Positions 7,663 to 16,218 are shown, counted from the stretch's first letter. The stretch: 45,932 bases of DNA from Pseudonocardiales bacterium (GCA_026393175.1 JAPLAT010000607.1:1-45932); one strand, 5' to 3'. The notes: a model not told the origin generated them from the sequence alone. Numbers and translations: made by a program.

Positions 7663-8789
7663 CCCCAGACGTCCTGGGCGACCTGCACGACCAGCGCGAG
7701 CTTGGCCCGCTGCTCGTCGACGGTGAGGTCGTTGCCCTCGACGGTGGAGGAGAACCCGCACTGCGGGGACAGGCACAGCTGGTCGAGCGGCACGTACTTC
7801 GCGGCCTCGTCGATGCGCCGCTTGAGCGCGTCGGCGTCCTCCAGCGCCCCGGTCTTCGTGGTGACCAGCCCGAGCACCACCCGCTTGCCCGGCGGGACGA
7901 ACCGCAGCGGCTCGAAGCCCCCGGAGCGCTCGTCGTCGAACTCGCAGAAGAACCCGTCCACGCCCAGCTCGCCGAACAGCGCCTCGGCGACGAAGTCGTA
8001 GCTGCCCTCCGCGGCCCACGAGGAGCGGAAGTTGCCGCGGCACATGTGCGTGGTGACGACCATGTCGTCGGGCCGGTCGGCGATCGCCGCGTTGATCTGG
8101 CGGATGTAGCGCAGGTGCTGGGTGGCCGGGTCGTTGCCCTTGGCCGCCAGCGCGTCGCGGTGCGCCGGGTCGTTGAGGTAGGCGAGGCTGGTGTCGTCGA
8201 GCTGCAGGTACCGGCACCCCAGGTCGTACATCCCGCGGAGCTGTGCGGCGTAGGCGGCCGACAGGTCGGCCCAGAACTCCTCGACGTCGGGGTAGACCGA
8301 CGTGTCGATCGCCGCGGTGCCGCCGCGGGCGTGCACCATGCTCGGCGACGGGATGGTCAGCTTCGGCACCGCCGTGGTGACGGTGTCGGCGAGGAACCGG
8401 AAGTGGTCGGCGAAGATCGGCTCGTCCAGGCGCACCCGGCCGTCGATCGCCAGCCCCGCCGAGGTGAACGCGCCCTCGCCCGCGGCGTTGCGCATGGTCA
8501 CGCGGATCTGCTCGTCGGTGCGGGAGATGCCGCCGAGGCGGTAGATGAAGTCCATGTGCCACGACGTGCGGCGGAACTCCCCGTCCGTCGCGGCGGCCAG
8601 GCCGACCTCCTCCTGCAGCGCCACGACGTCGCGGATCGCGGCGTCCTCGACGGCCCGCAGGCCCGCGTCGTCCAGCGAGCCCGCCGCGTGGGCCGCCCTG
8701 GCGTCGATGAGGGCCGGGGGCCGCAGCAGGCTGCCGACGTGGTCGGCCCGGAACGGCGGGGTCATGGTCGGGGTCGCGCTCGGGGTCAT
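7659..8789 (-). CDS. MetE C-terminal-like cobalamin-independent methyltransferase (YxjG-type)
   Basis: 376-aa single-barrel homologue of the C-terminal half of cobalamin-independent methionine synthase. It keeps the zinc/thiol ligand set: His and Cys in 'THMCRGN', Glu in 'FFCEFDDE' and Cys in 'SPQCGFSSTVEGND'. The N-terminal 'FRADHVGSLLRP' is the typical YxjG/YxjH opening. These short MetE relatives lack the folate-binding N-terminal half of MetE, and their methyl donor varies or is unknown. Start ATG at 8789; an in-frame ATG at 8765 is also possible. It diverges from the LLM oxidoreductase by only 45 bp and is coupled to a SAM methyltransferase. Confidence 0.85.
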   Translation of the reverse strand: MTPSATPTMTPPFRADHVGSLLRPPALIDARAAHAAGSLDDAGLRAVEDAAIRDVVALQEEVGLAAATDGEFRRTSWHMDFIYRLGGISRTDEQIRVTMRNAAGEGAFTSAGLAIDGRVRLDEPIFADHFRFLADTVTTAVPKLTIPSPSMVHARGGTAAIDTSVYPDVEEFWADLSAAYAAQLRGMYDLGCRYLQLDDTSLAYLNDPAHRDALAAKGNDPATQHLRYIRQINAAIADRPDDMVVTTHMCRGNFRSSWAAEGSYDFVAEALFGELGVDGFFCEFDDERSGGFEPLRFVPPGKRVVLGLVTTKTGALEDADALKRRIDEAAKYVPLDQLCLSPQCGFSSTVEGNDLTVDEQRAKLALVVQVAQDVWG

Positions 8790-8813
8790 GGGCCGAGGCT
8801 ATGCCCGGACCGG

Positions 8814-8826
8814 CATGCGTTGCATG
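8814..8826. promoter_or_regulatory. CATGC-N3-GCATG inverted repeat in divergent promoter region
   Basis: A perfect 5-bp palindrome with a 3-bp spacer in the 45-bp gap between the divergent MetE-like and LLM oxidoreductase genes, 9 bp before the latter's ATG. A protein bound here could control both promoters. The IclR regulator beyond the LLM gene is one candidate. Evidence is symmetry and position only. Confidence 0.3.
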
Positions 8827-8834
8827 ATCCGTTC

Positions 8835-9686
8835 ATGGACCACGGCGTCGTCACCTTCCTCACCGACTACGGCATCGCGCCCGTCGACCTGGCCCGGGCG
8901 GTGGAGGAGCGGGGCTTCGCCGCGCTGTTCGTCACCGAGCACACCCACATCCCGACCAGCCGGATCTCCCCGTGGCCCGGCGGCGCCGAGCTGCCCACCC
9001 GCTACGCGCACACCTACGACCCGTTCGTCGCGCTGGCGGCGGCCGCCGCGGTGACCGAGCGGATCGCGCTGGGCCCCGGCGTCTCCCTCGTGGCCCAGCA
9101 CGACCCGATCGTCCTGGCCAAGGCCGTGGCCAGCGTCGACCGGATCAGCGGCGGGCGCTTCGAGCTGGGCGTCGGGCCGGGCTGGAACGTCGAGGAGATG
9201 GCCCACCACGGCGTCGACCCGAAGCGGCGGACGGCCCGGATGCTCGAGCACGTCGCCGCGATGCGGGAGCTGTGGACCCGCGACGAGGCCGAGTTCCACG
9301 GCGAGTTCGTCGACTTCTCGGCGAGCTGGTCGTGGCCCAAGCCGGTGCGGGTGCCGCCGATCCTGGTCGGCGGCGGCGGGCCGACGGTGCTGGACCGGGT
9401 GCTCTCCCACGGCGACGGCTGGATGCCGCTGCGGGTCCCGGCCGACGCGATGGAGGCGTTCGCGGCGCGCGTCGCCGAGCTGCGCTCCCGCGCCGCCGAC
9501 GCGGGCCGCCCGCGCCCGACGGTCAGCGTCTACGGCGCGGCGCGCAGCCCGCGCGCGCTGGAGTCCTACGCCGCCGCGGGCGTCGACCGGGTGCTGTTCG
9601 AGCTGGGCGACCACGGCACGCCCGGCGGCGACGCGGGCGTCGACGCGAGCCTGCGCGAGCTCGACGAGCTGGCGGCCCTCGCCTGA
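8835..9686 (+). CDS. LLM-class F420-dependent oxidoreductase
   Basis: 283-aa luciferase-like (bacterial luciferase fold) TIM-barrel protein: 'RGFAALFVTEHTHIP', 'LGPGVSLVAQHDPIVLAK', 'RFELGVGPGWNVEEM' and 'VPPILVGGGGPTVLDRV' follow the F420-dependent actinobacterial subgroup. These enzymes move hydride between reduced F420 (or FMN) and diverse substrates. The ATG at 8835 was chosen because the fold begins immediately after it; the ORF-track start 263 codons upstream is antisense to the MetE-like gene. It converges with the IclR regulator. Substrate unknown. Confidence 0.85.
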   Translation: MDHGVVTFLTDYGIAPVDLARAVEERGFAALFVTEHTHIPTSRISPWPGGAELPTRYAHTYDPFVALAAAAAVTERIALGPGVSLVAQHDPIVLAKAVASVDRISGGRFELGVGPGWNVEEMAHHGVDPKRRTARMLEHVAAMRELWTRDEAEFHGEFVDFSASWSWPKPVRVPPILVGGGGPTVLDRVLSHGDGWMPLRVPADAMEAFAARVAELRSRAADAGRPRPTVSVYGAARSPRALESYAAAGVDRVLFELGDHGTPGGDAGVDASLRELDELAALA

Positions 9687-9720
9687 CCCCGGCTCGGGGG
9701 CAGGAAGGCGGGGCAAGGAC

Positions 9721-10527
9721 TCAGGGCAGGGGGCCCGACGCCGCCCCGGTGCGGTCCTCGCGGCCGGCCCGGGCAGCGCGGCCCGCGGCGTGGCGCACCG
9801 CGACCTCCAGCTCCCAGCGGCGCTCGGTGAACTCCGCCCGGCTGACCGACACCCCCAGCGCGGCCCGCACCTCCCCGTCGGCCGAGCGCACCGGCACGGC
9901 GAGCGCGGCCTGGCCGGTGCGGTACTCGTCGACCTCCACCGCGGCCCCCGCGGACCGGACCCGCAGCAGCTCGCGGTCCAGCGCCCGCCGGTCGACGAGC
10001 GTGCGGCTGGTGAGCCGGGCGGCCCCCGCGCGCTCGAGCAGCTCCCCGACGCGCACCAGCCGCTGCCCGGCCAGCAGGACCTTCCCGGCCGCGATCGCGT
10101 GGGCCGGGACGGGCTCGCCGACCTCGAAGCCGTCGGGGCGGGGGTGGTCGGTGCAGTCGTCCACCGCGGCGAGCACGACGTCCGCGTCGCGGAAGACCAC
10201 GAGGTGGGCGGCCGCGCCGACGGAGTTGTGCAGCTCGTGCAGCGCGGCCCGCACGACGGCGGGCGGCCGGACCTGGGCGGCGAGGCTGCGCTGCAGCTCG
10301 GCGATCCGGTAGCCCAGACCGTAGCCGCGCACGGCGTGCAGCCGGACGAGGTATCCCTCCTCGACGAGGGTACCCAGCGCACGGTAGACCGTGGGCAGCG
10401 GGCAACCGAGCCGGCGCGCGATGGCCTTGGCCGTCACACCGTCACCCGCCGCGGCCACGGCCTCCACCACGCGCAGGGCGCGCGTGATCGACGAAGGGCC
10501 GCTCTCCACCGGTCCAGTGTGGTGCAC
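9721..10527 (-). CDS. IclR-family transcriptional regulator
   Basis: About 268 aa. The N-terminal winged helix-turn-helix ('ITRALRVVEAVAAAGDGVTAKAIARRLGCPLPTVYRALGTL') is followed by the IclR effector domain ('VGEPVPAHAIAAGKVLLA', 'YRTGQAALAVPVRSADGEVRAALGVS'). IclR proteins are dimeric repressors or activators, often of catabolic operons. I chose GTG at 10527 over the longer ORF because the 38 extra residues are Ser/Arg-rich antisense of the DUF2630 gene; GTG at 10509 is also possible. It is divergent from DUF2630 and convergent with the LLM gene. Target operon unknown. Confidence 0.85.
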   Translation of the reverse strand: MHHTGPVESGPSSITRALRVVEAVAAAGDGVTAKAIARRLGCPLPTVYRALGTLVEEGYLVRLHAVRGYGLGYRIAELQRSLAAQVRPPAVVRAALHELHNSVGAAAHLVVFRDADVVLAAVDDCTDHPRPDGFEVGEPVPAHAIAAGKVLLAGQRLVRVGELLERAGAARLTSRTLVDRRALDRELLRVRSAGAAVEVDEYRTGQAALAVPVRSADGEVRAALGVSVSRAEFTERRWELEVAVRHAAGRAARAGREDRTGAASGPLP

Positions 10528-10567
10528 GGACCGGCTGACGCCCCTCACCCAACGGATGGGAGTACCG

Positions 10568-10810
10568 ATGGACGACGACGAACTGCACCGCCGCATCGAC
10601 GAGCTGGTGGCCGAGGAGCACGGCCTGGAACGGGCGCACATCGGGCAGCCGCTGTCCGACGAGGAACGGGCCCGTCTGGACGACCTGGGCGTCCAGCTGG
10701 ACCGGACCTGGGACCTGCTGCGCCAGCGCGACGCCCGCCGCCGCGCCGGGCTGGACCCCGACGGCGCACAGGAGCGGCCGCCGAACGTGGTGGAGAACTA
10801 CCGGCAGTAG
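10568..10810 (+). CDS. DUF2630 family protein
   Basis: 80-aa acidic, probably all-helical protein: 'ELHRRIDELVAEEHGL', 'LSDEERARLDDLGVQLDRTWDLLRQRDARR' and a C-terminal 'VVENYRQ' match the actinobacterial DUF2630 family closely. The family has no known function. The ATG at 10568 is preceded by GGATGGGAG at about 6-12 bp; the ATG at 10556 would leave no comparable RBS. Its start region is divergent from the IclR gene, with 40 bp between the chosen starts. Confidence 0.82.
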   Translation: MDDDELHRRIDELVAEEHGLERAHIGQPLSDEERARLDDLGVQLDRTWDLLRQRDARRRAGLDPDGAQERPPNVVENYRQ

Positions 10811-10868
10811 CCCGGCCCCCCGCGCCCGGCCCGTGCGCGGCGGGCCGGGCGCGGGCACCATCGGCCGG

Positions 10869-11498
10869 GTGCGGGTGGAGGCGATCAGTCCGGGACGGCT
10901 CGTCGACGAGGTGGCCGATCTCGTCGCGGCGCGACCCGGCCGGGTGCGCGCCGCGCTGGACGGGCCGCCGCCCACCGGTCCCGTGGCGCTCGCCCGGCGC
11001 ACGGCCGAGGTGCTGCGGACCCGCGGCCGGGCGACGGTGGTGGTGGACGCGGGCGACTTCCTGCGCCCCGCCTCGGTGCGCCTGGAGTACGGCCGCGACG
11101 ACCCGGACGAGTTCCTCGACGGCTGGCTCGACACCGCCGCGCTGCGCCGCGAGGTGCTCGACCCGGCCGCCCCGGACGGTTCCGGGCGGGTGCTGCCGCG
11201 GCTGTGGGACGCCGCGGCCGACCGCGCGTTCCGCGACCGCTACACCGACCTGCCCGCCGACGGCGTCGTGCTGCTCGCCGGCGGGTTGCTGCTGGGCCGG
11301 GGCCTGCCGCTGGAGCTGACGGTGCACCTGCGGATGGGGGCCGCGGCACTGGCCAGGACGCTGCCGGAGGAGGTGCGCTGGACGCTGCCGGCCTACGACC
11401 GCTACGGGGAGCCCGCGGCCGACCTGACGGTGCTCGCGGATCATCCGGGACGACCTGCGGTCGTCCGGGGTGGTGCTGGTGGGCGAGGAGGGAGTTGA
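10869..11498 (+). CDS. Uridine-kinase-like P-loop-family protein with degenerate Walker A
   Basis: About 209 aa. It aligns in pattern with actinobacterial uridine-kinase-like proteins: 'ALDGPPPTGPVALARR' at the P-loop position, 'VVVDAGDFLRPASVRLEYGRDDPDEFLDGWLD', 'LLAGGLLLGRGLPLELTVHL'. The Walker A GK[ST] is replaced by Gly-Pro-Val, so ATP binding in the usual way is unlikely; similar degenerate forms occur in this family. The start is uncertain (GTG 10833, 10869 or 10875). The last codons run through a hairpin and into the antisense 3' end of tRNA-Leu, with the stop 22 bp inside the tRNA gene. Confidence 0.68.
   Translation: MRVEAISPGRLVDEVADLVAARPGRVRAALDGPPPTGPVALARRTAEVLRTRGRATVVVDAGDFLRPASVRLEYGRDDPDEFLDGWLDTAALRREVLDPAAPDGSGRVLPRLWDAAADRAFRDRYTDLPADGVVLLAGGLLLGRGLPLELTVHLRMGAAALARTLPEEVRWTLPAYDRYGEPAADLTVLADHPGRPAVVRGGAGGRGGS
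11448..11466 (-). terminator. Hairpin downstream of tRNA-Leu (candidate terminator)
   Basis: Perfect 8-bp arms GGACGACC / GGTCGTCC with a 3-nt loop, 11 bp past the encoded CCA of tRNA-Leu on the minus strand. It also lies inside the 3' coding end of the uridine-kinase-like gene, so the bases serve two roles if both features are real. Confidence 0.5.
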
Positions 11499-11562
11499 AC
11501 CCTCACGTCCTTTCGGACACACGGACCTGAACCGTGCGCGTCTGCCATTCCGCCACTCGCCC
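11477..11562 (-). tRNA. tRNA-Leu (anticodon CAG)
   Basis: 86 nt including an encoded CCA. The acceptor stem GGGCGAG pairs with CTCGCCC. The anticodon stem-loop CACGG-TTCAGGT-CCGTG gives anticodon CAG. A long variable arm (TGTCCGAAAGGACG) marks a class II tRNA, and the T arm is GAGGG-TTCAACT-CCCTC. CTG is the dominant Leu codon in this G+C-rich DNA, so this is probably a heavily used tRNA. It lies immediately before the fhaA cluster on the opposite strand. Confidence 0.97.
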
Positions 11563-11686
11563 TGGCCAGGAGAAGTTAGCACCCCCCGCCGGGGACCCCC
11601 GCATCGGGGGGCGACACTCTGACGGCTAGCACAGATACGATCGGTGCTGTCCGCAACACGCCGTTGCGGGAAGGAGGAAGATCGGG

Positions 11687-12856
11687 TTGGGTCGCGTCGG
11701 AAGGTTCGAGCGCCGTCTACAAGGGATGGTGGGCGACGCCTTCGCGCGTGTCTTCGGAGGCAGCGTCGTCCCCCAGGAGGTCATGCAGGGGCTGCTCCGG
11801 GAAGCCGAGGACCACATCGAGCAGCTCGCGGGGGGGCGTCTCCTGGCGCCGAACCGGTACACGGTGCTGCTCGCCCCTGCCGATTTCGACCGGATGGCGG
11901 GCGACACGACACAGATCGTGGACTCGCTGTCGGGCTACGTCACCCAGCAACTCGCCGACCAGGGCTGGGACACCTACGGCGAGGTCGTAGTCTTCCTGGA
12001 GCGCTCCGATGCGCTGCACACGGGACAGTTCCGCACCCGCTCGTCCGTCGACCCCGATGCTTCCCGTCGGGACGCAGTACGAGCTAGCGACGCAGGAGAG
12101 CAACCCATGAGCCAGCAACCGGGCCACCCCGAGGAGAACGGGCAGTACGGCTACGACCGTGGCGCCCCCGGATACGGGCAGCAGACCTACGCCCCTCCGG
12201 CGTACGGCCAGCCGGGCCACGACCAGCAGCAGGGCTACGACCAGCAGGGCTACGGCCAGCAGGGCGGGTACGACCAGCAGCAGGGCTACGGCCAGCAGCA
12301 GGGCGGCTACGACCAGGGCTACGGCCAGCAGGGCTACGGCGGCCAGCCCGGTTACGGCCAGCAGGGCTACGACCAGGGCTACGGCCAGCAGGGCTACGCG
12401 CCCCAGCAGGGCGGCTACGGCGGCCAGCCCGGCTACGGCCAGCAGGGCTACGACCAGGGCTACCAGCAGGGCGGCTACGACCAGGGCTACGGCCAGCAGC
12501 AGGGCTACGGCCAGCAGCAGGGCGGCTACGACCAGGGCTACGGGCAGCAGGGCTACGGCCAGCAGCAGGGCTACACCGCCACGCTGACGCTGGACGACGG
12601 CTCGGGCCGCAACTACGAGCTGACCCAGGGCACCCACGTCATCGGCCGGGGCCAGGAGTCGGCGTTCCGACTGCCCGACACCGGCGTGTCGCGCCGTCAT
12701 CTGGAGATCAGCTGGGATGGTCAGGCCGCCACGCTGACCGACCTCGGTTCCACCAACGGCACCACGGTCAACGGCAACCCGGTGCAGACCTGGCAGCTCA
12801 ACGACGGCGACGTCATCCGGGTCGGCCACTCGAGCCTGGTCTTCCGCACGCAGTGA
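11687..12856 (+). CDS. fhaA: FhaA: DUF3662 domain, Q/G/Y-rich linker, C-terminal FHA domain
   Basis: 389 aa. The N-terminal '[26 protein letters not shown]' begins the DUF3662 domain (about residues 1-125). A low-complexity Gly/Gln/Tyr linker fills residues 145-300. A C-terminal FHA domain (about 295-389) has the phosphothreonine-binding signature 'VIGRG...SRRHLEI...[12 protein letters not shown]'. In mycobacteria FhaA binds phosphorylated partners such as MviN/MurJ and is tied to the PknA/PknB kinases encoded downstream. The start is TTG at 11687 with AAGGAGGA 9 bp upstream, and TACGAT around 11635 could be the -10 box. It heads the fhaA-fhaB-pstP-rodA-pbpA-pknA-pknB cluster. Confidence 0.95.
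   Translation: MGRVGRFERRLQGMVGDAFARVFGGSVVPQEVMQGLLREAEDHIEQLAGGRLLAPNRYTVLLAPADFDRMAGDTTQIVDSLSGYVTQQLADQGWDTYGEVVVFLERSDALHTGQFRTRSSVDPDASRRDAVRASDAGEQPMSQQPGHPEENGQYGYDRGAPGYGQQTYAPPAYGQPGHDQQQGYDQQGYGQQGGYDQQQGYGQQQGGYDQGYGQQGYGGQPGYGQQGYDQGYGQQGYAPQQGGYGGQPGYGQQGYDQGYQQGGYDQGYGQQQGYGQQQGGYDQGYGQQGYGQQQGYTATLTLDDGSGRNYELTQGTHVIGRGQESAFRLPDTGVSRRHLEISWDGQAATLTDLGSTNGTTVNGNPVQTWQLNDGDVIRVGHSSLVFRTQ
12199..12570 (+). repeat. Degenerate tandem repeat encoding the FhaA Q/G/Y linker
   Basis: Repeating units built on 'ggctacgaccagggctacggccagcag' encode [12 protein letters not shown]-type peptide repeats. Both DNA and protein are repetitive, so copy number may vary between strains and short reads may collapse it. 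The frame stays open throughout. Confidence 0.85.
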
Positions 12857-12935
12857 GCGCGGTCGGGTAGGCCCGACCCGCAGTCCGTCCCGCAGTCCCG
12901 ATCGACCCCGACGCCGGAGAAGGAGTTCGCCGCGA

Positions 12936-13400
12936 GTGCCCGAGTTGGTGCTGCAGCTGACCAGGGCGGGCTTCCTCGCCCTCCTCTGGCTGTTCGTGCT
13001 GGTCGCGCTCCGCGTGGTGCGCTCCGACCTGTACGCCGCGTCCGGCCTGCGGGCCATGTTCCCCGGACGGGGCGGCAGCGGCGCCCCCCGCGCCGGGCGC
13101 GCCCGCACGCCGCGCCAGCTGCTGGTCACGGCGGGGGCGCTGGCGGGCACCAGGGTGTCGCTGGAGGACTCGCGGCCGATCCTCATCGGGCGCGCGGACG
13201 ACTCGACCCTGGTGCTCGACGACGACTACGCCTCGACCCGGCACGCGCGCATCTCGCTGCAGGGGGAGGACTGGTACGTGGAGGACCTCGGGTCGACCAA
13301 CGGGACGTACCTGGACCGGGCTAAGGTCACCGGACCCACCCGGGTCCCCCTGGGAGTCCCTGTCCGCATCGGCAAGACGGTGATCGAGCTCCGATCATGA
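12936..13400 (+). CDS. fhaB: FhaB/FipA: membrane-anchored FHA protein
   Basis: 154 aa. An N-terminal membrane segment ('AGFLALLWLFVLVALRVV', residues 11-28) leads through a short basic linker to an FHA domain with 'ILIGRADDSTLVLDDDYASTRHARI' and '[14 protein letters not shown]'. This is the architecture of mycobacterial FhaB (FipA), which reads Thr phosphorylation at the divisome and links FtsZ and FtsQ. It starts at GTG 12936 after GGAGAAGGAG. The gene lies between fhaA and pstP as in other actinobacteria. Confidence 0.94.
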   Translation: MPELVLQLTRAGFLALLWLFVLVALRVVRSDLYAASGLRAMFPGRGGSGAPRAGRARTPRQLLVTAGALAGTRVSLEDSRPILIGRADDSTLVLDDDYASTRHARISLQGEDWYVEDLGSTNGTYLDRAKVTGPTRVPLGVPVRIGKTVIELRS

Positions 13401-13452
13401 GGCTGTTCCCAGCCGGCGAAACCGCAGCCGACCGAGCCGCCGGAGTCGCACG

Positions 13453-14778
13453 ATGACGCTGGTCCTGCGCTACTCGGCCCGCAGCGACCGCGGGCTCGTC
13501 CGGCAGAACAACCAGGACGCCGTGTACGCCGGCCCCCGGTTGCTCGCGCTGGCCGACGGCATGGGCGGGCACGCCGCGGGCGAGGTCGCGTCGTCGCTGG
13601 TCATCTCCGCGCTGGCCCCCCTCGACGAGGACGACCCGGGCGACGACCTGCTGCGCCAGCTCCGCGACGCCACGGTCGAGGGCAACGCGGCCATCACCCG
13701 CCACGTGGCCGACGCCCCGGACCTCGAGGGCATGGGCACCACCCTGACGGCCATCCTGTTCGCCGGGTCCCGGCTGGGCATGGTGCACGTGGGCGACTCC
13801 CGCGCCTACCTCCTGCGCGGCGGCGTGCTCTCCCAGATCACCAAGGACGACACGTTCGTCCAGTCGCTGATCGACGAGGGCCGGATCACCGAGGAGGAGG
13901 CGCACACGCACCCGCAGCGCTCGCTGCTGCTGCGCGCCATCACCGGCCAGGACGTCGAGCCCTCGCTGACGATCCGCGAGGCCCGCGCGGGCGACCGCTA
14001 CCTGCTGTGCTCCGACGGGCTGTCCGGCGTCGTCAGCGACGAGACGCTGGCCGACACGCTGCAGTCCTACCGCGACCCCCGCGACTGCGCCGACCGCATG
14101 ATCGAGCTCGCGCTGCGCGGCGGCGGCCCCGACAACATCACCTGCATCGTCGCCGACGTCGTCGACATCGACTTCGGCGAGGACGCGCCGGTGCTCGGCG
14201 GCTCCGTGGGCGACGGTGACGAGGGCCCGCGGCCCGACTCGGCCGCCGCGCGCGCCTCGGCCACCACGCTCACCCGACCGGCGCCGCAGCGCGTCGCCCC
14301 GCCCGCCCCGGCGCCCGCGGCGCACCGCTCGCGGCTGCGCGTGATGGTGGCGGTGGCCGCCGTGCTGGCCGTGCTCGTCGGCGCGGGCGTGCTCGCCCGC
14401 ATCTGGGTCGCCCAGCAGTACTACGTGGGCGTCGAGCCGCCCGGCGACTCGGTGGTGATCTACCAGGGCGTCCGCGGCGAGGTGCTGGGGCAGCCGCTGC
14501 ACTGGGGCCCGCAGCCCACCGGCATCGCCCTGGCCGACCTGCCCGAGGCCGACCGCGACGCGATCCGCAACGGGGTCGTCGCCGACGGCGGCCTCGAGGG
14601 GGCGCGCGAGTACGTCGAGCGGCTGCGGACGCGGCTGCTGCCGGTCTGCACGGAGGCCGCGCCGGCCACCGGCGGCCCGATCGCCACCCTGCCCGACCTC
14701 GTGTACCCCGGTTACGAGCAGGCCCCGCCGCCGGTCGCGCCGCTCGAGCCCGGGGTCACCTGCCGGCCGGAGGGCTGA
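13453..14778 (+). CDS. pstP: PstP: PP2C-family Ser/Thr protein phosphatase
   Basis: 441 aa. The cytoplasmic PP2C domain (about residues 1-235) carries the metal-binding motifs 'SDRGLVRQNNQDA', 'ADGMGGHAAGE', 'HVGDSRAYL', 'LLCSDGL' and 'GGPDNITCIV'. A Pro/Ala-rich linker leads to one membrane helix near residues 295-317 and an extracellular tail of about 120 residues. PstP dephosphorylates PknA, PknB and their substrates, here all encoded together. Its stop overlaps the rodA ATG by one base, suggesting coupled translation. Confidence 0.96.
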   Translation: MTLVLRYSARSDRGLVRQNNQDAVYAGPRLLALADGMGGHAAGEVASSLVISALAPLDEDDPGDDLLRQLRDATVEGNAAITRHVADAPDLEGMGTTLTAILFAGSRLGMVHVGDSRAYLLRGGVLSQITKDDTFVQSLIDEGRITEEEAHTHPQRSLLLRAITGQDVEPSLTIREARAGDRYLLCSDGLSGVVSDETLADTLQSYRDPRDCADRMIELALRGGGPDNITCIVADVVDIDFGEDAPVLGGSVGDGDEGPRPDSAAARASATTLTRPAPQRVAPPAPAPAAHRSRLRVMVAVAAVLAVLVGAGVLARIWVAQQYYVGVEPPGDSVVIYQGVRGEVLGQPLHWGPQPTGIALADLPEADRDAIRNGVVADGGLEGAREYVERLRTRLLPVCTEAAPATGGPIATLPDLVYPGYEQAPPPVAPLEPGVTCRPEG

Positions 14779-16205
14779 TGGCCGACGCCCACACCGCACC
14801 GCCCGCCCCGCAGGCACCACCGACGGGGCGGAACATCGAGCTGGTGCTGCTGGCGTTCGCCGCGGTGCTCGTCACCGGCGCACTGATCCTGGTGGAGGCC
14901 AACCAGGAGCAGGAGCTCACCCGCGAGCTGCTGTTCCTCGGCGCCGCCTACCTGGGGCTGTTCACCGTCGCGCACCTCGCCGTCCGCCGCTTCGCCCCCT
15001 ACGCCGACCCGCTGATCCTGCCCGCCGTGGCCCTGCTCAACGGGCTGGGGCTGGTGATGATCTACCGGATCGACCTGGCCAAGGCGGCCAGGGCGCTGGA
15101 GCGCGCGCAGGAGCTGCCCACGGCGCTCTACCCGCGCCAGGTCGCCTGGACCGCCGTCGGGCTGCTGCTGTTCGTCGGCGTGCTGTGGCTCGTGCGCGAC
15201 CACCGCAAGCTCGCCTCCTACGCCTACACCGCGGGGTTCGTCGGCCTGATCCTGCTCGCCCTGCCCGGCGTGCTGCCGTCCTCGATCTCCGAGGTCAACG
15301 GCGCGAAGATCTGGCTGCGGGTCGGCATCTTCTCGATCCAGCCCGGTGAGTTCGCCAAGATCCTGCTCATCGTGTTCTTCTCCGCCTACCTGGTGCAGAA
15401 GCGGGAGCTGTTCAGCACCGCCGGGCGCTCGTTCCTCGGCATGGAGCTGCCCCGCGCCCGGGACCTCGCCCCCCTGCTGCTGGCCTGGGCGTTCTCGGTG
15501 GGCGTGCTCGTCCTGGAGCGCGACCTCGGCACCTCGCTGCTGTTCTTCGGCATCGTCCTGGTGCTGCTCTACACCGCGACCGAGCGGGTGTCGTGGCTGG
15601 TCATCGGCCTGTCCATCTTCGCGGCCGGCGGGTTCGTGGCCTACCAGCTCTTCGGCCACGTCCGCACCCGCGTGCAGGTCTGGCTCGACCCCTTCGCCGA
15701 CTTCGACGGCTCCGGGTTCCAGATCGGGCAGGCGCTGTTCGGGCTGGGCACCGGCGGGCTGGGCGGCACCGGGCTGGGCGCCGGGCGCCCCGAGCTGGTG
15801 CCGTTCTCCGAGAGCGACTTCATGCTCTCCTCCCTCGGCGAGGAGCTGGGCCTGATCGGGCTGGCCGCGATCCTCCTGATCTACCTCGAGATGATCACCC
15901 GCGGGCTGCGCAGCGCGCTCGCCGTGCGCGACAGCTTCGGCAAGCTGCTGGCCTGCGGGCTGGCCTTCACCCTCGCGCTGCAGGTCTTCATCGTCGCCGG
16001 CGGGGCGTCCAAGCTGATCCCGCTCACCGGCCTGACGCTGCCGTTCCTGTCCTACGGCGGGTCGTCGCTCGTGGCCAACTACGCGCTGGTCGCGCTGCTG
16101 CTGCGCATCTCGAACGCCGCCCGCGCCCCGCTGCCCCGCCGCCCGGCCACCCCGCTGCCGCCGATCGCGGAGGCCGGGACCGAACTGGTGGAGCGGCCCT
16201 CATGA
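14778..16205 (+). CDS. rodA: RodA/FtsW-family SEDS peptidoglycan glycosyltransferase
   Basis: 475-aa polytopic membrane protein with 10-12 predicted helices and the SEDS signature regions 'GAKIWLRVGIFSIQPGEFAKI', 'RDLGTSLLFFGIVL', 'ESDFMLSSLGEELGLIG' and 'LPFLSYGGSSLVANYALVAL'. SEDS proteins polymerise lipid II into glycan strands together with a class B PBP, here the adjacent PbpA. The position between pstP and pbpA makes RodA (elongation/polar growth) a better call than the divisome FtsW. Confidence 0.95.
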   Translation: MADAHTAPPAPQAPPTGRNIELVLLAFAAVLVTGALILVEANQEQELTRELLFLGAAYLGLFTVAHLAVRRFAPYADPLILPAVALLNGLGLVMIYRIDLAKAARALERAQELPTALYPRQVAWTAVGLLLFVGVLWLVRDHRKLASYAYTAGFVGLILLALPGVLPSSISEVNGAKIWLRVGIFSIQPGEFAKILLIVFFSAYLVQKRELFSTAGRSFLGMELPRARDLAPLLLAWAFSVGVLVLERDLGTSLLFFGIVLVLLYTATERVSWLVIGLSIFAAGGFVAYQLFGHVRTRVQVWLDPFADFDGSGFQIGQALFGLGTGGLGGTGLGAGRPELVPFSESDFMLSSLGEELGLIGLAAILLIYLEMITRGLRSALAVRDSFGKLLACGLAFTLALQVFIVAGGASKLIPLTGLTLPFLSYGGSSLVANYALVALLLRISNAARAPLPRRPATPLPPIAEAGTELVERPS

Positions 16206-16218
16206 TCGGTTCTCGGCT

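Noticed and set aside
11582-11613. C-run/G-run inverted repeat between tRNA-Leu and fhaA
   Set aside because: 7-bp CCCCCCG / CGGGGGG arms are plausible by chance in such G/C-rich DNA; no function could be argued.
12199-12570. CRISPR array
   Set aside because: Repeats are contiguous, coding and in frame within fhaA, with no unique spacers.
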